NCBI RefSeq assembly: GCF_000812665.2
Contig: NZ_CP014327.1
Coordinates: forward strand, 2,757,501-2,821,500
Direction of reading: 5' to 3'
Source: Falsihalocynthiibacter arcticus
GTDB taxonomy: Bacteria; Pseudomonadota; Alphaproteobacteria; Rhodobacterales; Rhodobacteraceae
DNA: 64,000 nucleotides
The position numbers and the translations under genes are program-made. Each line of letters opens with the position of its first letter. The stretch's first letter is position 1. The notes beneath the pieces were generated by a model that saw only the letters and a list, made by a program, of their open reading frames with translations, made no database searches and was not told where the DNA came from. This document shows positions 8,954 to 18,089 of the stretch, piece after piece.

Positions 8954-10447
8954 ATGACACAGCAAACAACAGCCCATTGGCACGCCGCGGCCAAGTCCCT
9001 GAAAATTCGGGCACATGGGATCATTGGCGGCAAATCCACACAGGCGCAAAGTGGCAAAACCTTTGCCTCCATTAGCCCGATTGATGGCGCACATCTGGCC
9101 GAGGTCCCGCTTATGGATTCGGCGGATGTCGACATGGCTGTTGCGAGCGCACGGGCGGCATTTGAAGACGGGCGCTGGTCGCATCAACCTCCTGCGGCGC
9201 GTAAAGCTGTCTTGATGCGTTTTGCGGAGTTGATCCGTGAAAGCCGCGATGAACTTGCGCTGCTGGAAACGCTGGATATGGGCAAACCGATTGCCGACAG
9301 CCTCTCCATCGACGTGCGTGCCGTTGCCAATTGCTACAGCTATTACGGCGAAGCGCTCGACAAGGTTTATGACGAGGTTGCCCCCACAGGGAAGGACTTC
9401 TTTGCCATGGTCACCAAGGAGCCGCTGGGCGTCGTGGCTGCAGTTGTACCGTGGAATTTCCCGATGCTCATGGCCTCGTGGAAGGTCGCGCCAGCCCTTG
9501 CTATGGGGAATTCAGTGATCCTCAAACCTGCCGAACAATCCTCGCTCACAGCGATCCGTTTGGCCGAACTTGCGCTCGAAGCGGGCGTTCCAGAAGGCGT
9601 TTTCAACGTGGTGACCGGACTTGGCCCTGACGTGGGCCGCGCACTGGGTATGCACATGGATATCGACGGGTTGTTCTTTACAGGCTCCACCCAAGTCGGC
9701 AAATATTTCATGGAATATGCGGCAAAATCCAACCTCAAGAAAATCGGCTTGGAATTGGGTGGCAAAAGCCCGAACATCATCCTTTCAAGCTATCGCGACA
9801 CGGCTCATGCAGCTCGCGTTTCCGCCAACTCCGCGTGGTTCAATCAGGGCGAAATGTGCACCTGCCCGAGCCGCCTGATTGTCGAAGACTCCATCCATGA
9901 CGAGGTTATCGAGGTGCTCAAAGAGGTCGCCAAAACCTATGCGCCCGGTGACCCCCTTGATCCCGAAACCTCCATGGGCGCCCTTGTTGATGCCCGCCAC
10001 ACGCAACGGGTTTTGGGCTTTGTTGATATCGCGAGGGAAGAGGGAGCCGACGTTGTCATTGGTGGCCGTAAAACGCGCGAGGAAACGGGCGGAAGTTACG
10101 TAGAACCCACGATTTTTGACAATGTGACAAACGAAATGCGGGTCGCGCAGGAAGAGATCTTTGGCCCGATGATTTCGGTCATTTCGGTGAAGGATCAGGA
10201 CGAAGCCATCAAGGTTGCTAACGACAGCCCCTATGGTTTGGCCTCGGCGGTCTGGACCGATGATCTCTCGACGGCGCATAAGATGTCCTCAAAAATCCGT
10301 GCAGGAATGGTCTATGTCAATTGCTACGATGCCGACGATATGACCACGCCTTTTGGGGGCTATAAACAGTCCGGTATCGGGCGGGACAAATCGCTGCATG
10401 CGCTTGATAAATACGTCGAACTCAAAGCGACGTGGATCAAGCTTTAA
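8954..10447 (+). CDS. puuC: Gamma-glutamyl-gamma-aminobutyraldehyde dehydrogenase-like aldehyde dehydrogenase
   Basis: A 497-residue NAD(P)-dependent aldehyde dehydrogenase of full family length. Seen are VPWNFPMLMASWKVAPAL, FTGSTQVGK, general base Glu267 (GLELGG) and catalytic Cys302 (GEMCTCPSR). PuuC oxidises the aldehyde produced by PuuB to gamma-glutamyl-GABA. Location after the puu GntR gene, across from puuA and puuB, supports that role. It is distinct from GabD at 1055-2512. Broad aldehyde specificity is usual for this subfamily, so betaine aldehyde or 3-hydroxypropanal-type substrates are not excluded. A bidirectional terminator follows. Confidence 0.87.
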   Translation: MTQQTTAHWHAAAKSLKIRAHGIIGGKSTQAQSGKTFASISPIDGAHLAEVPLMDSADVDMAVASARAAFEDGRWSHQPPAARKAVLMRFAELIRESRDELALLETLDMGKPIADSLSIDVRAVANCYSYYGEALDKVYDEVAPTGKDFFAMVTKEPLGVVAAVVPWNFPMLMASWKVAPALAMGNSVILKPAEQSSLTAIRLAELALEAGVPEGVFNVVTGLGPDVGRALGMHMDIDGLFFTGSTQVGKYFMEYAAKSNLKKIGLELGGKSPNIILSSYRDTAHAARVSANSAWFNQGEMCTCPSRLIVEDSIHDEVIEVLKEVAKTYAPGDPLDPETSMGALVDARHTQRVLGFVDIAREEGADVVIGGRKTREETGGSYVEPTIFDNVTNEMRVAQEEIFGPMISVISVKDQDEAIKVANDSPYGLASAVWTDDLSTAHKMSSKIRAGMVYVNCYDADDMTTPFGGYKQSGIGRDKSLHALDKYVELKATWIKL

Positions 10448-10463
10448 TCTTCCCACCAAAGTA

Positions 10464-10495
10464 AATCCTGCAAGCTTAGATTGGCTTGCAGGATT
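10464..10495. terminator. Bidirectional terminator hairpin between puuC and a PuuB paralogue
   Basis: A perfect 12-bp stem (AATCCTGCAAGC / GCTTGCAGGATT) with an 8-base loop sits between the converging ends of puuC (10447) and the PuuB-like gene (10499). A second, outer match TAATCT/AGATTA flanks it. No long T run follows, but position and stem strength fit a shared terminator. Confidence 0.75.
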
Positions 10496-10498
10496 AGA

Positions 10499-11785
10499 TT
10501 AAAGTTTATCGCGCAACGAATACCACAGCATAGCGAGGATCAGCATCGGGTGCTGCATTCTTGGACCACCGGGAAAACGGGGCGTCGGAATTTGCGCCAT
10601 TACATCAAACCGCTCGGATTGGCCTGCGATGGCTTCTGCTGCGATTTGGCCCGATAGGGTTCCAAGCGCAACGCCTGATCCAGAGAAGCCCGACATTGAT
10701 AAAATGTTGCCCGCATAGCGTTCATAATGCGGCAAACGGTTCATGGTGATGCCTAATGTCCCCCCCCAAGCGTGGTCGATTTGCACGTCTGCGAGCTGGG
10801 GGAATATTTCGCCCAACGGCTTGCGAACCTGTTTGGCAATGTCCTTAGGGAAGCGATAACCGTAACTCTCGGTGCCGCCAAACAGCAGGCGGTTGTCGTC
10901 GCTAAATCTAAAATAATTAACCACGAATTTTGAATCTGCGACCGCGACTTTGCCTTTAATGATCTGTTCTTGTTGCTCCGGACTCATAGGTGCGGTTGCA
11001 ACCACGTAGTTGTTGATCGGCATAACGCGGCGCGCAACATCGGAATGTAAATCGCCGATATAACCATTACAGGCTAAAACAAGTTGGTCGGCAGTTATGC
11101 AGGCCTGATCCGTGTGGATTTTGACTTTCGCCCCAGTTTCAACTTTTGAAACTCGACTGTTCTCATGCAGCTTTGCCCCTTGCTCCACCGCCATCCGCGC
11201 CAGTCCCAACACAAATTCAAGCGGATCAATGTGACCAGATTGCGTATCGAGGGAGCCGCCAAAATAGACAGGCGAATTCACCGTTGCGCGCATTTCTTCT
11301 TGGTCTAGAAACCGAACGTGCGGATAGTCGTATTGCGTGTTTAACTTGTCGACATATTCGCGACTGTGGCGCACAAAACGTTCGCGGTGATCGGCATGTA
11401 TTATGCCTGGATGGAAGTCAGCATGCACCAAATCCGAGCTGGCGAGTTCCCTGACCAACTCAACCGCCTGCGTGCCGATGGTCCAAAGCTCCTTGGCGCG
11501 CTCAAGACCGAATTTGGCTTCGAGTTCGTCTTGGTCAAGCCTCTGGCCCTGCCCAACTTGGCCCCCATTGCGCCCAGAGGCGCCAAATCCAACGCGCTGC
11601 GCTTCGACAAGGCGCACGTCATAGCCGCGCTTTGCCAAATGCAGGGCTGTTGACAGGCCGGTAAACCCGCCGCCGATAACGCAGACATCGCATGAAACAT
11701 CGCCTGCGATGGCGTCAAAACCGCCCAAATGTTTCGCCGCGGATGCGTAATAGGACGGCGGGTAGGTGCCCGCCGTGTCGTTCAC
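10499..11785 (-). CDS. FAD-dependent oxidoreductase, PuuB-like (second copy)
   Basis: A DAO-family flavoprotein of about 428 residues with VIGGGFTGLSTALHLAKRG, VGFGASGRNGGQVGQG and FRFSDDNRLLFGG, matching the two PuuB paralogues in the window. The frame extends to an ATG at 11833 inside the glutamine synthetase-like gene, but that ATG has no SD. A GTG at 11785 lies 15 bases after the upstream stop, with GAGGG ten bases before it, and gives a start (MNDTAGTYPP) like its relatives, so GTG is chosen. It pairs with the GS-like gene 11800-13188 as a second glutamylation/oxidation module. Its amine substrate may differ from that of the first module. Confidence 0.87.
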   Translation of the reverse strand: MNDTAGTYPPSYYASAAKHLGGFDAIAGDVSCDVCVIGGGFTGLSTALHLAKRGYDVRLVEAQRVGFGASGRNGGQVGQGQRLDQDELEAKFGLERAKELWTIGTQAVELVRELASSDLVHADFHPGIIHADHRERFVRHSREYVDKLNTQYDYPHVRFLDQEEMRATVNSPVYFGGSLDTQSGHIDPLEFVLGLARMAVEQGAKLHENSRVSKVETGAKVKIHTDQACITADQLVLACNGYIGDLHSDVARRVMPINNYVVATAPMSPEQQEQIIKGKVAVADSKFVVNYFRFSDDNRLLFGGTESYGYRFPKDIAKQVRKPLGEIFPQLADVQIDHAWGGTLGITMNRLPHYERYAGNILSMSGFSGSGVALGTLSGQIAAEAIAGQSERFDVMAQIPTPRFPGGPRMQHPMLILAMLWYSLRDKL

Positions 11786-11799
11786 AGTAAGGAGGTCCC

Positions 11800-13188
11800 T
11801 CACACGTTTAACAACAGATGCTGCCGCTCCCATGGTGAAATTTCACGCTGGTACTCCTCGTTTTCCGCAAGCTTAATATCCAAATAAAGCTGACAGAACT
11901 CAGGGCCCAGAATTTCCCAGACTTCCTTGGCATCCGCGAAAATATCGAGCGCTGCGTTCAGGCTTGGAGGGAGACGGTCGTCCGTTTCCCAGACCTCGTT
12001 TCGGGCTTCCGCACGCGGCTCAATCTTGTTTTTCATGCCAAGCAAACCACAGGCCAGAGACGTCGCAATCGCCAGATACGGATTGCAATCCATTCCGATT
12101 ACGCGGTTTTCCAATCGGCGTCCTTCTGGAGGGGAGTGCGGAACGCGCAAGCCAGTCGTGCGGTTGTCGGCGGCCCATTCCAAATTGGCGGGCGCGCTTT
12201 GTCCCTCAACGGTAATGCGACGGTAGGAGTTGATATAGGGGGCGAGCAACGGCACAGATTGCATCAGATATTTTTGCGACCCTCCGATGAAGTGATAAAA
12301 CTTTTCGGTGGCAGAGCCATCCTCATTCGAGAAGATATTTTTGCCGGTTTCTTTGTCGACAATCGATTGGTGAAGGTGCATCGCGCTTCCGGGTTCGTCG
12401 CGCATCGGTTTCGCCATAAAGGTTGCGAAAATGCCGTTCAAAAGCGCCGCTTCACGGATGGTGCGCTTGAAATAGAACACTTGGTCGGCGAGCAACAACG
12501 GGTCGCCATGTTGTAGATTAATCTCGATCTGGCCCGCGCCGCCCTCCTGAATGACGGTGTCGATTTGCAATCCCTGCGCCTCTGCGAAATCATAGATCGT
12601 ATCAATAACGGGCCCATATTCGTCCACTGCGGACATTGAGAAAACTTGCCGTCCGGCACTTTTGCGCCCCGTGCGGCCAATCGGTGGCTCGATGGGCTCA
12701 TTTGGATCGACGTTTGGCTTGGCCAGATAAAACTCGATTTCTGGGGCGACAACAGGTTTCAATCCTAGTTCATCATAGAGCTTTAGAACCCGTCGCAGTA
12801 CATTGCGCGGCGCAACTTCCAAATCCGCACCCTCGCGCGTTTTCATATCACAGATAATCTGCAACGTCGGTTCACCCGCCCAAGGGGCCGCGGATGCGGT
12901 GTTCATATCTGGAACGAGGATAACGTCTTTTTCAAGCCACTGGTTCTCGATTTCCATATCCACAAACTCACCGGAAATCGTCTGATAAAAGAGCGAAATT
13001 GGCAGGTAGAATATCTCGTCTGGTTTAAACTTATATGCGGGCATCGCCTTGCCGCGCGATGTCCCAACGAGGTCTGGAATGATGCATTCCACCTCGTCAA
13101 TGGAGCGACCATCAAGGTATTCCAAAAAAGCAGTTGGAAGACTGTCAGCCCACGATTCGGTTTTCTTGATTTTCCTAATTTTAGACAC
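11800..13188 (-). CDS. Glutamine synthetase family protein (gamma-glutamyl-polyamine synthetase-like, second copy)
   Basis: A GS-family ligase of 462 residues. Landmarks are PVVAPEIEFYLAKP, EINLQHGDPLLLADQ, PGSAMHLHQSIV and NPYLAIATSLACGLLG. The frame is open to a TTG at 13218, but AAAGGAAG lies six bases before a GTG at 13188, which is the likely start. It clusters with a PuuB-like oxidase, a GntR/FCD regulator and potFGHI, so it probably glutamylates a polyamine. The sequence differs clearly from PuuA at 6795-8108 (longer insertion after the EIEFYL motif), which suggests another substrate such as spermidine or ethanolamine. That last point is inference. Confidence 0.86.
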   Translation of the reverse strand: MSKIRKIKKTESWADSLPTAFLEYLDGRSIDEVECIIPDLVGTSRGKAMPAYKFKPDEIFYLPISLFYQTISGEFVDMEIENQWLEKDVILVPDMNTASAAPWAGEPTLQIICDMKTREGADLEVAPRNVLRRVLKLYDELGLKPVVAPEIEFYLAKPNVDPNEPIEPPIGRTGRKSAGRQVFSMSAVDEYGPVIDTIYDFAEAQGLQIDTVIQEGGAGQIEINLQHGDPLLLADQVFYFKRTIREAALLNGIFATFMAKPMRDEPGSAMHLHQSIVDKETGKNIFSNEDGSATEKFYHFIGGSQKYLMQSVPLLAPYINSYRRITVEGQSAPANLEWAADNRTTGLRVPHSPPEGRRLENRVIGMDCNPYLAIATSLACGLLGMKNKIEPRAEARNEVWETDDRLPPSLNAALDIFADAKEVWEILGPEFCQLYLDIKLAENEEYQREISPWERQHLLLNV

Positions 13189-13208
13189 TTGAAGCTTCCT
13201 TTGCGATC

Positions 13209-13220
13209 TTTTGATCAAAA
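13209..13220. promoter_or_regulatory. Palindrome TTTTGATCAAAA, candidate GntR operator
   Basis: A perfect 12-bp palindrome lies in the 34-bp gap between the GntR stop (13223) and the GTG of the GS-like gene (13188), just ahead of its SD. An 11-of-12 match recurs at 13936-13947 in the potF promoter. Shared by the two units that flank the regulator, it is a good candidate for its operator. Confidence 0.5.
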
Positions 13221-13222
13221 AT

Positions 13223-13870
13223 TCAATTCGATGATGTGGTCGCGAGATTTAGACTTTGTTCTAAGTCCCCAGCCATGGCAATCGCCGCAGCTTCCTCATC
13301 CCGCCGTGCGAGAGCCTCTAGGAGCTCTGAATGTTTATCCGGTAGGTTTTCTGTTCCATAGCGACTGCAATTGACGCGCAGACTTGGCCCAACTTGCACC
13401 CAAAGAGAGAGTGCCGCGCGAAAAAGGACGGGCGCTTGCGCCAAGGCATATATCTTGAAATGGAATCGATTGTTTCGTTCGAGGTATGTTTCGATATCGC
13501 CCGTCTCAATGGCGGTGTCGATTTCCGCGTCAATCGATGTTAATTCCTCAATATCTTGTTTAGTAATGTTTTTTATCGCCCGCCGTGTAAGCTCCGGCTC
13601 AACCTTTAAGCGCAAAAAATAGACGTCCTGAAAATTTTCAATATTCATTTCCGGCACGACAATCCGCCGATTGCCAAGCGTAACTAGTGCATTTTCCGCC
13701 GCAAGCCGCCGTATTGCCTCGCGCACTGGGGTCATACCCGCACCAAGACTTTCGGTTAATCCCATGATGGTTAGAGGCTGTCCGGGCGAAAAACGACCAA
13801 GCAATATCATGTCGCGCAGGCGCTCATAAACCGCTTGGTGTTCTGGAATTTTTTTGGCTTCTGTTGTCAT
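13223..13870 (-). CDS. GntR-family transcriptional regulator, FCD domain (second copy)
   Basis: A 215-residue FadR-type regulator: an N-terminal winged helix (LTIMGLTESLGAGMTPVREAIRRLAAENAL) and a C-terminal all-helical FCD domain that binds a small acid or amine ligand. It lies upstream of the second GS/PuuB pair on the same strand and is divergent from potF. Matching palindromes on both sides (13209-13220, 13936-13947) suggest it controls polyamine uptake and the second catabolic pair. It is only distantly similar to the GntR at 8214-8927. Confidence 0.87.
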   Translation of the reverse strand: MTTEAKKIPEHQAVYERLRDMILLGRFSPGQPLTIMGLTESLGAGMTPVREAIRRLAAENALVTLGNRRIVVPEMNIENFQDVYFLRLKVEPELTRRAIKNITKQDIEELTSIDAEIDTAIETGDIETYLERNNRFHFKIYALAQAPVLFRAALSLWVQVGPSLRVNCSRYGTENLPDKHSELLEALARRDEEAAAIAMAGDLEQSLNLATTSSN

Positions 13871-13926
13871 CTAATTTACAAACTACTTTTTATGGGCTGA
13901 CATCTTTTTCACGAATTTTGTTGCTT

Positions 13927-13955
13927 TTGTCAAACTTTTGATCAAATTATTATCT
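13927..13955 (+). promoter_or_regulatory. potF promoter with an embedded palindrome
   Basis: TTGTCA (13927-13932) and TTATCT (13950-13955) are separated by 17 bases, a plausible sigma-70 promoter. The palindrome TTTTGATCAAAT (13936-13947) falls exactly between the two boxes, where a bound repressor would block polymerase. The potF ATG follows at 13974. Predicted from sequence only. Confidence 0.5.
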
Positions 13956-13973
13956 ACACATTCGGAGGTGACG

Positions 13974-15053
13974 ATGAAATTAATTCCAATTACTGTTGCA
14001 ATCAGCCTTGCGGCGACATTTGCAAATGCACAAGAGGTTCGGGTCTATAACTGGTCCGACTATATCGACGAAGAACTTTTGGAAAAGTTCGAGAAGGAAA
14101 CCGGCTACAAGCTAATATACGATGTTTTCGACAGCAACGAAGTTCTCGAAACTAAAATGCTGACAGGGGACTCTGGCTACGACGTTGTTGTCCCAACGGC
14201 GGATTTCCTTCAGCGTCAAATCGTGGCGAAAGCTTTCCAGAAATTGGACAAGTCGCAACTCCCGAATATCGACAATATGTGGGACGTCATCGAGGCGCGT
14301 ACCGCGCAATATGATCCAGACAACGCGTATTCCATCAACTATATGTGGGGCACGACGGGTCTTGGGATCAATCTGGGTAAAGTTCGGGAAGTGCTGGGCG
14401 AGGATGCCCCGCTCTCTAGCTTGGACCTCGTGCTGAAGCCAGAAAACATGGAAAAGCTGGCCGAATGTGGCGTGTATTTCCTTGACGCTCCAACGGAAAT
14501 CATCCCGATGACGTTGAAGTTCTTGGGCGAAGATCCAAATACAACTGATCCAGACGTCATTGCGAAAACAGAAGATACGCTGCTTGCTGTGCGTCCTTAT
14601 ATCAAGAAGTTCCACAGCTCGGAGTATATCAACGCGCTTGCGAATGGCGACATTTGCGTGGCCGTCGGTTGGTCTGGGGATATTCTGCAAGCACGGGATC
14701 GCGCGATCGAAGCTGACAATGGAGTTGAGATTGTTTTCAATGCCTTCAACAAAGGTTCCCTGATGTGGTTTGACCAAATGGCCATCCCTGTTGACGCTCC
14801 AAATCCAGAGGGCGCGCATGCGTTTTTGAACTTCATCATGGATGCCGAGAATATGGCGGCTGCGTCGAATTACGTCTATTATGCCAACGGCAACAAGGCG
14901 AGCCAAGAGTTCTTGCTTGAGGATGTGATCGGCGACACGGCGATCTATCCTGACGAAGAAACCGTCCAAAACCTGTACACAAAATCACCCTACGAGGCGA
15001 AGCTACAACGGGTTGTGACGCGCTTGTGGACCAAAGTTAAGTCTGGCACCTAA
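13974..15053 (+). CDS. potF: Putrescine/polyamine ABC transporter, periplasmic binding protein
   Basis: A 359-residue PotF/PotD-type binding protein. A clear Sec signal peptide (MKLIPITVAISLAATFANA) is followed by EVRVYNWSDYIDEELLEKF, the classic start of the mature polyamine-binding family. The start at 13974 has a strong GGAGGTGAC SD; the open frame upstream to 13938 lies in the promoter. It binds putrescine or spermidine in the periplasm for PotGHI. It is followed by a hairpin (15076-15099) before potG. Position beside puu-type genes favours putrescine. Confidence 0.93.
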   Translation: MKLIPITVAISLAATFANAQEVRVYNWSDYIDEELLEKFEKETGYKLIYDVFDSNEVLETKMLTGDSGYDVVVPTADFLQRQIVAKAFQKLDKSQLPNIDNMWDVIEARTAQYDPDNAYSINYMWGTTGLGINLGKVREVLGEDAPLSSLDLVLKPENMEKLAECGVYFLDAPTEIIPMTLKFLGEDPNTTDPDVIAKTEDTLLAVRPYIKKFHSSEYINALANGDICVAVGWSGDILQARDRAIEADNGVEIVFNAFNKGSLMWFDQMAIPVDAPNPEGAHAFLNFIMDAENMAAASNYVYYANGNKASQEFLLEDVIGDTAIYPDEETVQNLYTKSPYEAKLQRVVTRLWTKVKSGT

Positions 15054-15075
15054 GTTTAGGTGATTTATAATACTC

Positions 15076-15099
15076 CGCCCGAGCCACACGGCTTGGGCG
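15076..15099 (+). terminator. Hairpin between potF and potG (partial terminator or 3' stabiliser)
   Basis: A 10-bp stem (CGCCCGAGCC / GGCTTGGGCG, one G-T pair) with a 4-base ACAC loop is followed by TTTCTTT. It sits 23 bases after the potF stop and ahead of potG. It probably reduces read-through or protects the potF message so that binding protein exceeds transporter. Confidence 0.65.
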
Positions 15100-15119
15100 T
15101 TTCTTTCTGGAAAGATGAC

Positions 15120-16250
15120 ATGAACCAAAACGCCATTTTTGCCCCTTGGGAAGATGCTAAAGCAAAGCCGCTGATCTCCTTTGATAATGTCACCAAGCGT
15201 TACGGAGATTTTACCGCCATCGACAAGATGAGCTTGGCAATTTATCCGAAAGAGTTTTTCGCTTTGTTGGGGCCCTCGGGCTGCGGGAAAACCACGTTGA
15301 TGCGGATGCTCGGCGGCTTTGAAGAAGCTAGCGAAGGCACAATCACCATCGACGGGCAGAATATGGCTGGCATCCCTGCCAACAAGCGTGCGGTTAATAT
15401 GATGTTCCAATCCTACGCGCTGTTTCCCCATTTGACGGTTGCCGACAATCTGGCGTTTGGTTTGAAGCGCTCTGATATGCCGAAATCCGAAATTCAGGGC
15501 CGCGTCGAAGAGATGTTGCGCCTTGTTCAGCTACAGAAATTCGCCAAACGCAAACCGCACCAGCTTTCCGGTGGCCAGCGACAACGTGTGGCCTTGGCGC
15601 GCGCATTGGCCAAGGCGCCGAAACTGTTACTGCTCGACGAACCTCTTGGAGCGTTGGACAAAAAACTGCGCCACGAGACTCAGTTTGAGCTTATGGACAT
15701 TCAGGAAAAAACGGGCACGACCTTTGTGATTGTGACCCACGATCAGGAAGAAGCCATGACCATGGCCAGCCGGATTGCCGTTATGGACCACGGAAAACTG
15801 GTGCAGGTTGACACCCCCGCGCGCGTCTATGAATCGCCCAATTCCGTTTATGTGGCCGACTTTATTGGCGACGTGAACATCATTGAGGGCACGGTCACGG
15901 AAATTTCCGAAGATGCCGCCGAGCTTTCATGGTCGGAGCATAATAATGGCCTTCGCGCCATGGTGGGGGAAGGCGTTACAAAGGGATCGTCCGCCGCTTT
16001 TGCCATTCGCCCCGAAAAAGTTACGATCGACACCGAAGAGCCGGTTGATCGGCACAATCGCGTGACAGGGCAGGTCGAAGACATTGCTTATCTTGGCAAT
16101 ATTTCGACGTATTATGTGCGCTTGGCGACGGGCCAGTTGGTAAAAGCGCAAACGGCAAATAATCGCCGTATTTCACGCAGGAATATCACGTGGAAAGATA
16201 CCGTCTGGTTGTCGTGGACCGACACCGCCGGCATCATTTTACACAAATAG
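15120..16250 (+). CDS. potG: Polyamine ABC transporter ATP-binding protein
   Basis: A 376-residue ABC ATPase with Walker A (GPSGCGKTT), signature ([15 protein letters not shown]), Walker B ([12 protein letters not shown]) and the H-loop (VTHDQEEA), then a C-terminal TOBE-like domain (about residues 285-370). ATG 15120 is preferred; the GTG at 15060 would place the transcriptional hairpin inside the gene. It energises uptake through PotH and PotI. The end is 9 bases from potH. Confidence 0.92.
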   Translation: MNQNAIFAPWEDAKAKPLISFDNVTKRYGDFTAIDKMSLAIYPKEFFALLGPSGCGKTTLMRMLGGFEEASEGTITIDGQNMAGIPANKRAVNMMFQSYALFPHLTVADNLAFGLKRSDMPKSEIQGRVEEMLRLVQLQKFAKRKPHQLSGGQRQRVALARALAKAPKLLLLDEPLGALDKKLRHETQFELMDIQEKTGTTFVIVTHDQEEAMTMASRIAVMDHGKLVQVDTPARVYESPNSVYVADFIGDVNIIEGTVTEISEDAAELSWSEHNNGLRAMVGEGVTKGSSAAFAIRPEKVTIDTEEPVDRHNRVTGQVEDIAYLGNISTYYVRLATGQLVKAQTANNRRISRRNITWKDTVWLSWTDTAGIILHK

Positions 16251-16259
16251 GGGCACAGC

Positions 16260-17156
16260 ATGAAATTCTCTCGTTCGCTTTTGATCGGCATCCCCTATTT
16301 CTGGCTTTTCATCCTGTTTTTGGTGCCGTTCGGGATCGTTCTTAAAATATCGCTCTCCGATATCCAACTCTCGATTCCGCCTTATACGCCGACGCTCGAC
16401 TTTTCCGAAGGCTGGGCAGGGTTTCGAGAATTTCTAAGCGCGCTAGATTTTGAGAATTACATTTTCTTGACCGAGGATGACCTTTATTGGAAGGCCTATC
16501 TCTCCAGTATTAAAATCGCGACTGTGTCGACGTTTTTCACCCTTCTTGTGGGGTTTCCCATTGCTTACAGCATGGCCAAAGCGCCTGATGAGTGGCGTCC
16601 GAGCTTGATGCTTTTGATCATTCTGCCCTTCTGGACCAGCTTCCTCATCCGTGTTTATGCGTGGATTGGTATTCTGTCGAACGAGGGTTTTTTAAATCAA
16701 TTCCTAATGGGGTTTGGCCTCATTTCCGAGCCACTCACCATTCTGAACACAAATACGGCGGTCTATATTGGCATCGTTTATACCTACCTCCCTTTCATGG
16801 TTTTGCCGATTTATGCCACCTTGGAAAAGCTAGACGGCACCTTGATAGAGGCCGCAGAAGACCTTGGCTGTACGCGATTCTCGGCATTCTGGTCGGTCAC
16901 GGCCCCGCTTTCAAAACCGGGGGTCATTGCGGGTTGTTTTCTGGTTTTCATTCCGGCTTTGGGCGAGTTTGTCATCCCGTCCCTTTTGGGGGGATCCGAG
17001 ACATTGATGATCGGTAAAGTGTTGTGGGAAGAGTTCTTCTCAAACCGCGATTGGCCTGTGGCTTCGGCGGTTGCAACGATCCTCTTGCTGCTCTTGATTG
17101 TTCCAATCGTATTGTTCCAACGCAACGAGCAAAAACAGCGGGAGGAGGGGCAATGA
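16260..17156 (+). CDS. potH: Polyamine ABC transporter permease PotH
   Basis: A 298-residue inner-membrane permease with about six predicted membrane segments. The EAA-type loop appears as EAAEDLGCTRFSAFWSVTAPLSKPG, which contacts the ATPase. The N-terminal segment (IPYFWLFILFLVPFGIVLKIS) matches PotH-type proteins. It lies between potG and potI, and its TGA overlaps the potI ATG in an ATGA, consistent with coupled translation of a heterodimeric channel. Confidence 0.92.
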   Translation: MKFSRSLLIGIPYFWLFILFLVPFGIVLKISLSDIQLSIPPYTPTLDFSEGWAGFREFLSALDFENYIFLTEDDLYWKAYLSSIKIATVSTFFTLLVGFPIAYSMAKAPDEWRPSLMLLIILPFWTSFLIRVYAWIGILSNEGFLNQFLMGFGLISEPLTILNTNTAVYIGIVYTYLPFMVLPIYATLEKLDGTLIEAAEDLGCTRFSAFWSVTAPLSKPGVIAGCFLVFIPALGEFVIPSLLGGSETLMIGKVLWEEFFSNRDWPVASAVATILLLLLIVPIVLFQRNEQKQREEGQ

Positions 17157-17968
17157 GACGTCTAACTGGCTTCAACATCATCGCCCTCACGCTTGGGTTT
17201 GCATTCCTTTATATCCCCATCCTGATCCTCGTGATTTTCAGTTTCAACGAGTCCAAACTGGTGACGGTTTGGGCGGGGTTTTCCACCAAATGGTATGGCG
17301 AGTTGCTGCAAAATCAAGCGTTCCTTGATGCGGCGTGGGTCACCGTCAAGGTTGCCTTTTTCTCGTCTATTATCGCGACCATCCTTGGTACGATGGCGGC
17401 GTTTGTTCTTGTGCGTTCGGGGCGGTTTTTCGGACGCACACTATTCTCAGGAATGATTTATGCGCCATTGGTGATGCCCGAAGTTATCACGGGTCTGTCG
17501 CTTCTATTGCTCTTTATTTCGATAGGGATGCCGCGCGGCGTGGTCACCATCGTTCTGGCCCACGGAACGTTTTCGATGTGCTATGTCTCGGTTGTGGTTT
17601 CGTCGCGGATGGCGTCGTTTGATCGCTCCCTCGAAGAGGCGGCCTATGACCTTGGCTGTTCCGGTTGGGATGCTTTCAAGAGCGTGACTTTGCCCATTAT
17701 CGCCCCCGCCGTCATCTCTGGCTGGTTGCTGGCCTTTACATTGTCGCTCGACGATTTGGTGATAGCAAGCTTCACCACAGGCCCGTCGTCGACCACACTT
17801 CCGATCAAAATCTACTCGTCCGTTCGGATGGGGGTTAGTCCGGAAATCAACGCGCTCTCAACGATTATTATCGGTATCGTGACGTTTGGCGTCTTAACGG
17901 TGTCGATCCTCTCTAAACGCGCAATCACCCGCCAACGCTTGGCTGAGCGCGCTGCAGAACAACACTGA
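17153..17968 (+). CDS. potI: Polyamine ABC transporter permease PotI
   Basis: A 271-residue permease partner of PotH, with about six membrane segments and the coupling loop EEAAYDLGCSGWDAFKSVTLP. The start at 17153 overlaps the potH stop (ATGA) and has a GGAGG SD; the frame upstream to 17024 is inside potH. It is the last gene of the pot operon. No clear terminator follows; about 70 bases on, the FNR box of the nos remnant begins. Confidence 0.92.
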   Translation: MRRLTGFNIIALTLGFAFLYIPILILVIFSFNESKLVTVWAGFSTKWYGELLQNQAFLDAAWVTVKVAFFSSIIATILGTMAAFVLVRSGRFFGRTLFSGMIYAPLVMPEVITGLSLLLLFISIGMPRGVVTIVLAHGTFSMCYVSVVVSSRMASFDRSLEEAAYDLGCSGWDAFKSVTLPIIAPAVISGWLLAFTLSLDDLVIASFTTGPSSTTLPIKIYSSVRMGVSPEINALSTIIIGIVTFGVLTVSILSKRAITRQRLAERAAEQH

Positions 17969-18041
17969 TAGCGCGCTTGGTTGCAATGAGAAAACGAACC
18001 TGATGATGTCCCCCGATTCTCAAAGATTGGTTGAGTTGAAC

Positions 18042-18055
18042 TTGCGTTAGATCAA
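18042..18055 (+). promoter_or_regulatory. FNR/NNR-type box in front of the nos remnant
   Basis: TTGCG-ttag-ATCAA matches the TTGAT-N4-ATCAA consensus at 8 of 10 bases; TTGCG is a common variant left half in alphaproteobacterial denitrification promoters. Its centre is about 41 bases before the ATG at 18090, so either the leader is extremely short or the start is slightly further in. It implies that the remnant genes were once induced by low oxygen or NO. Confidence 0.6.
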
Positions 18056-18089
18056 GGACGATTGATTCTTCCATCGCTAGTTAAGCAGC

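Noticed and set aside
14112-14969. A 285-codon minus-strand frame opposite potF
   Set aside because: Its composition is that of an antisense shadow; potF on the other strand has a signal peptide, SD and strong family motifs.
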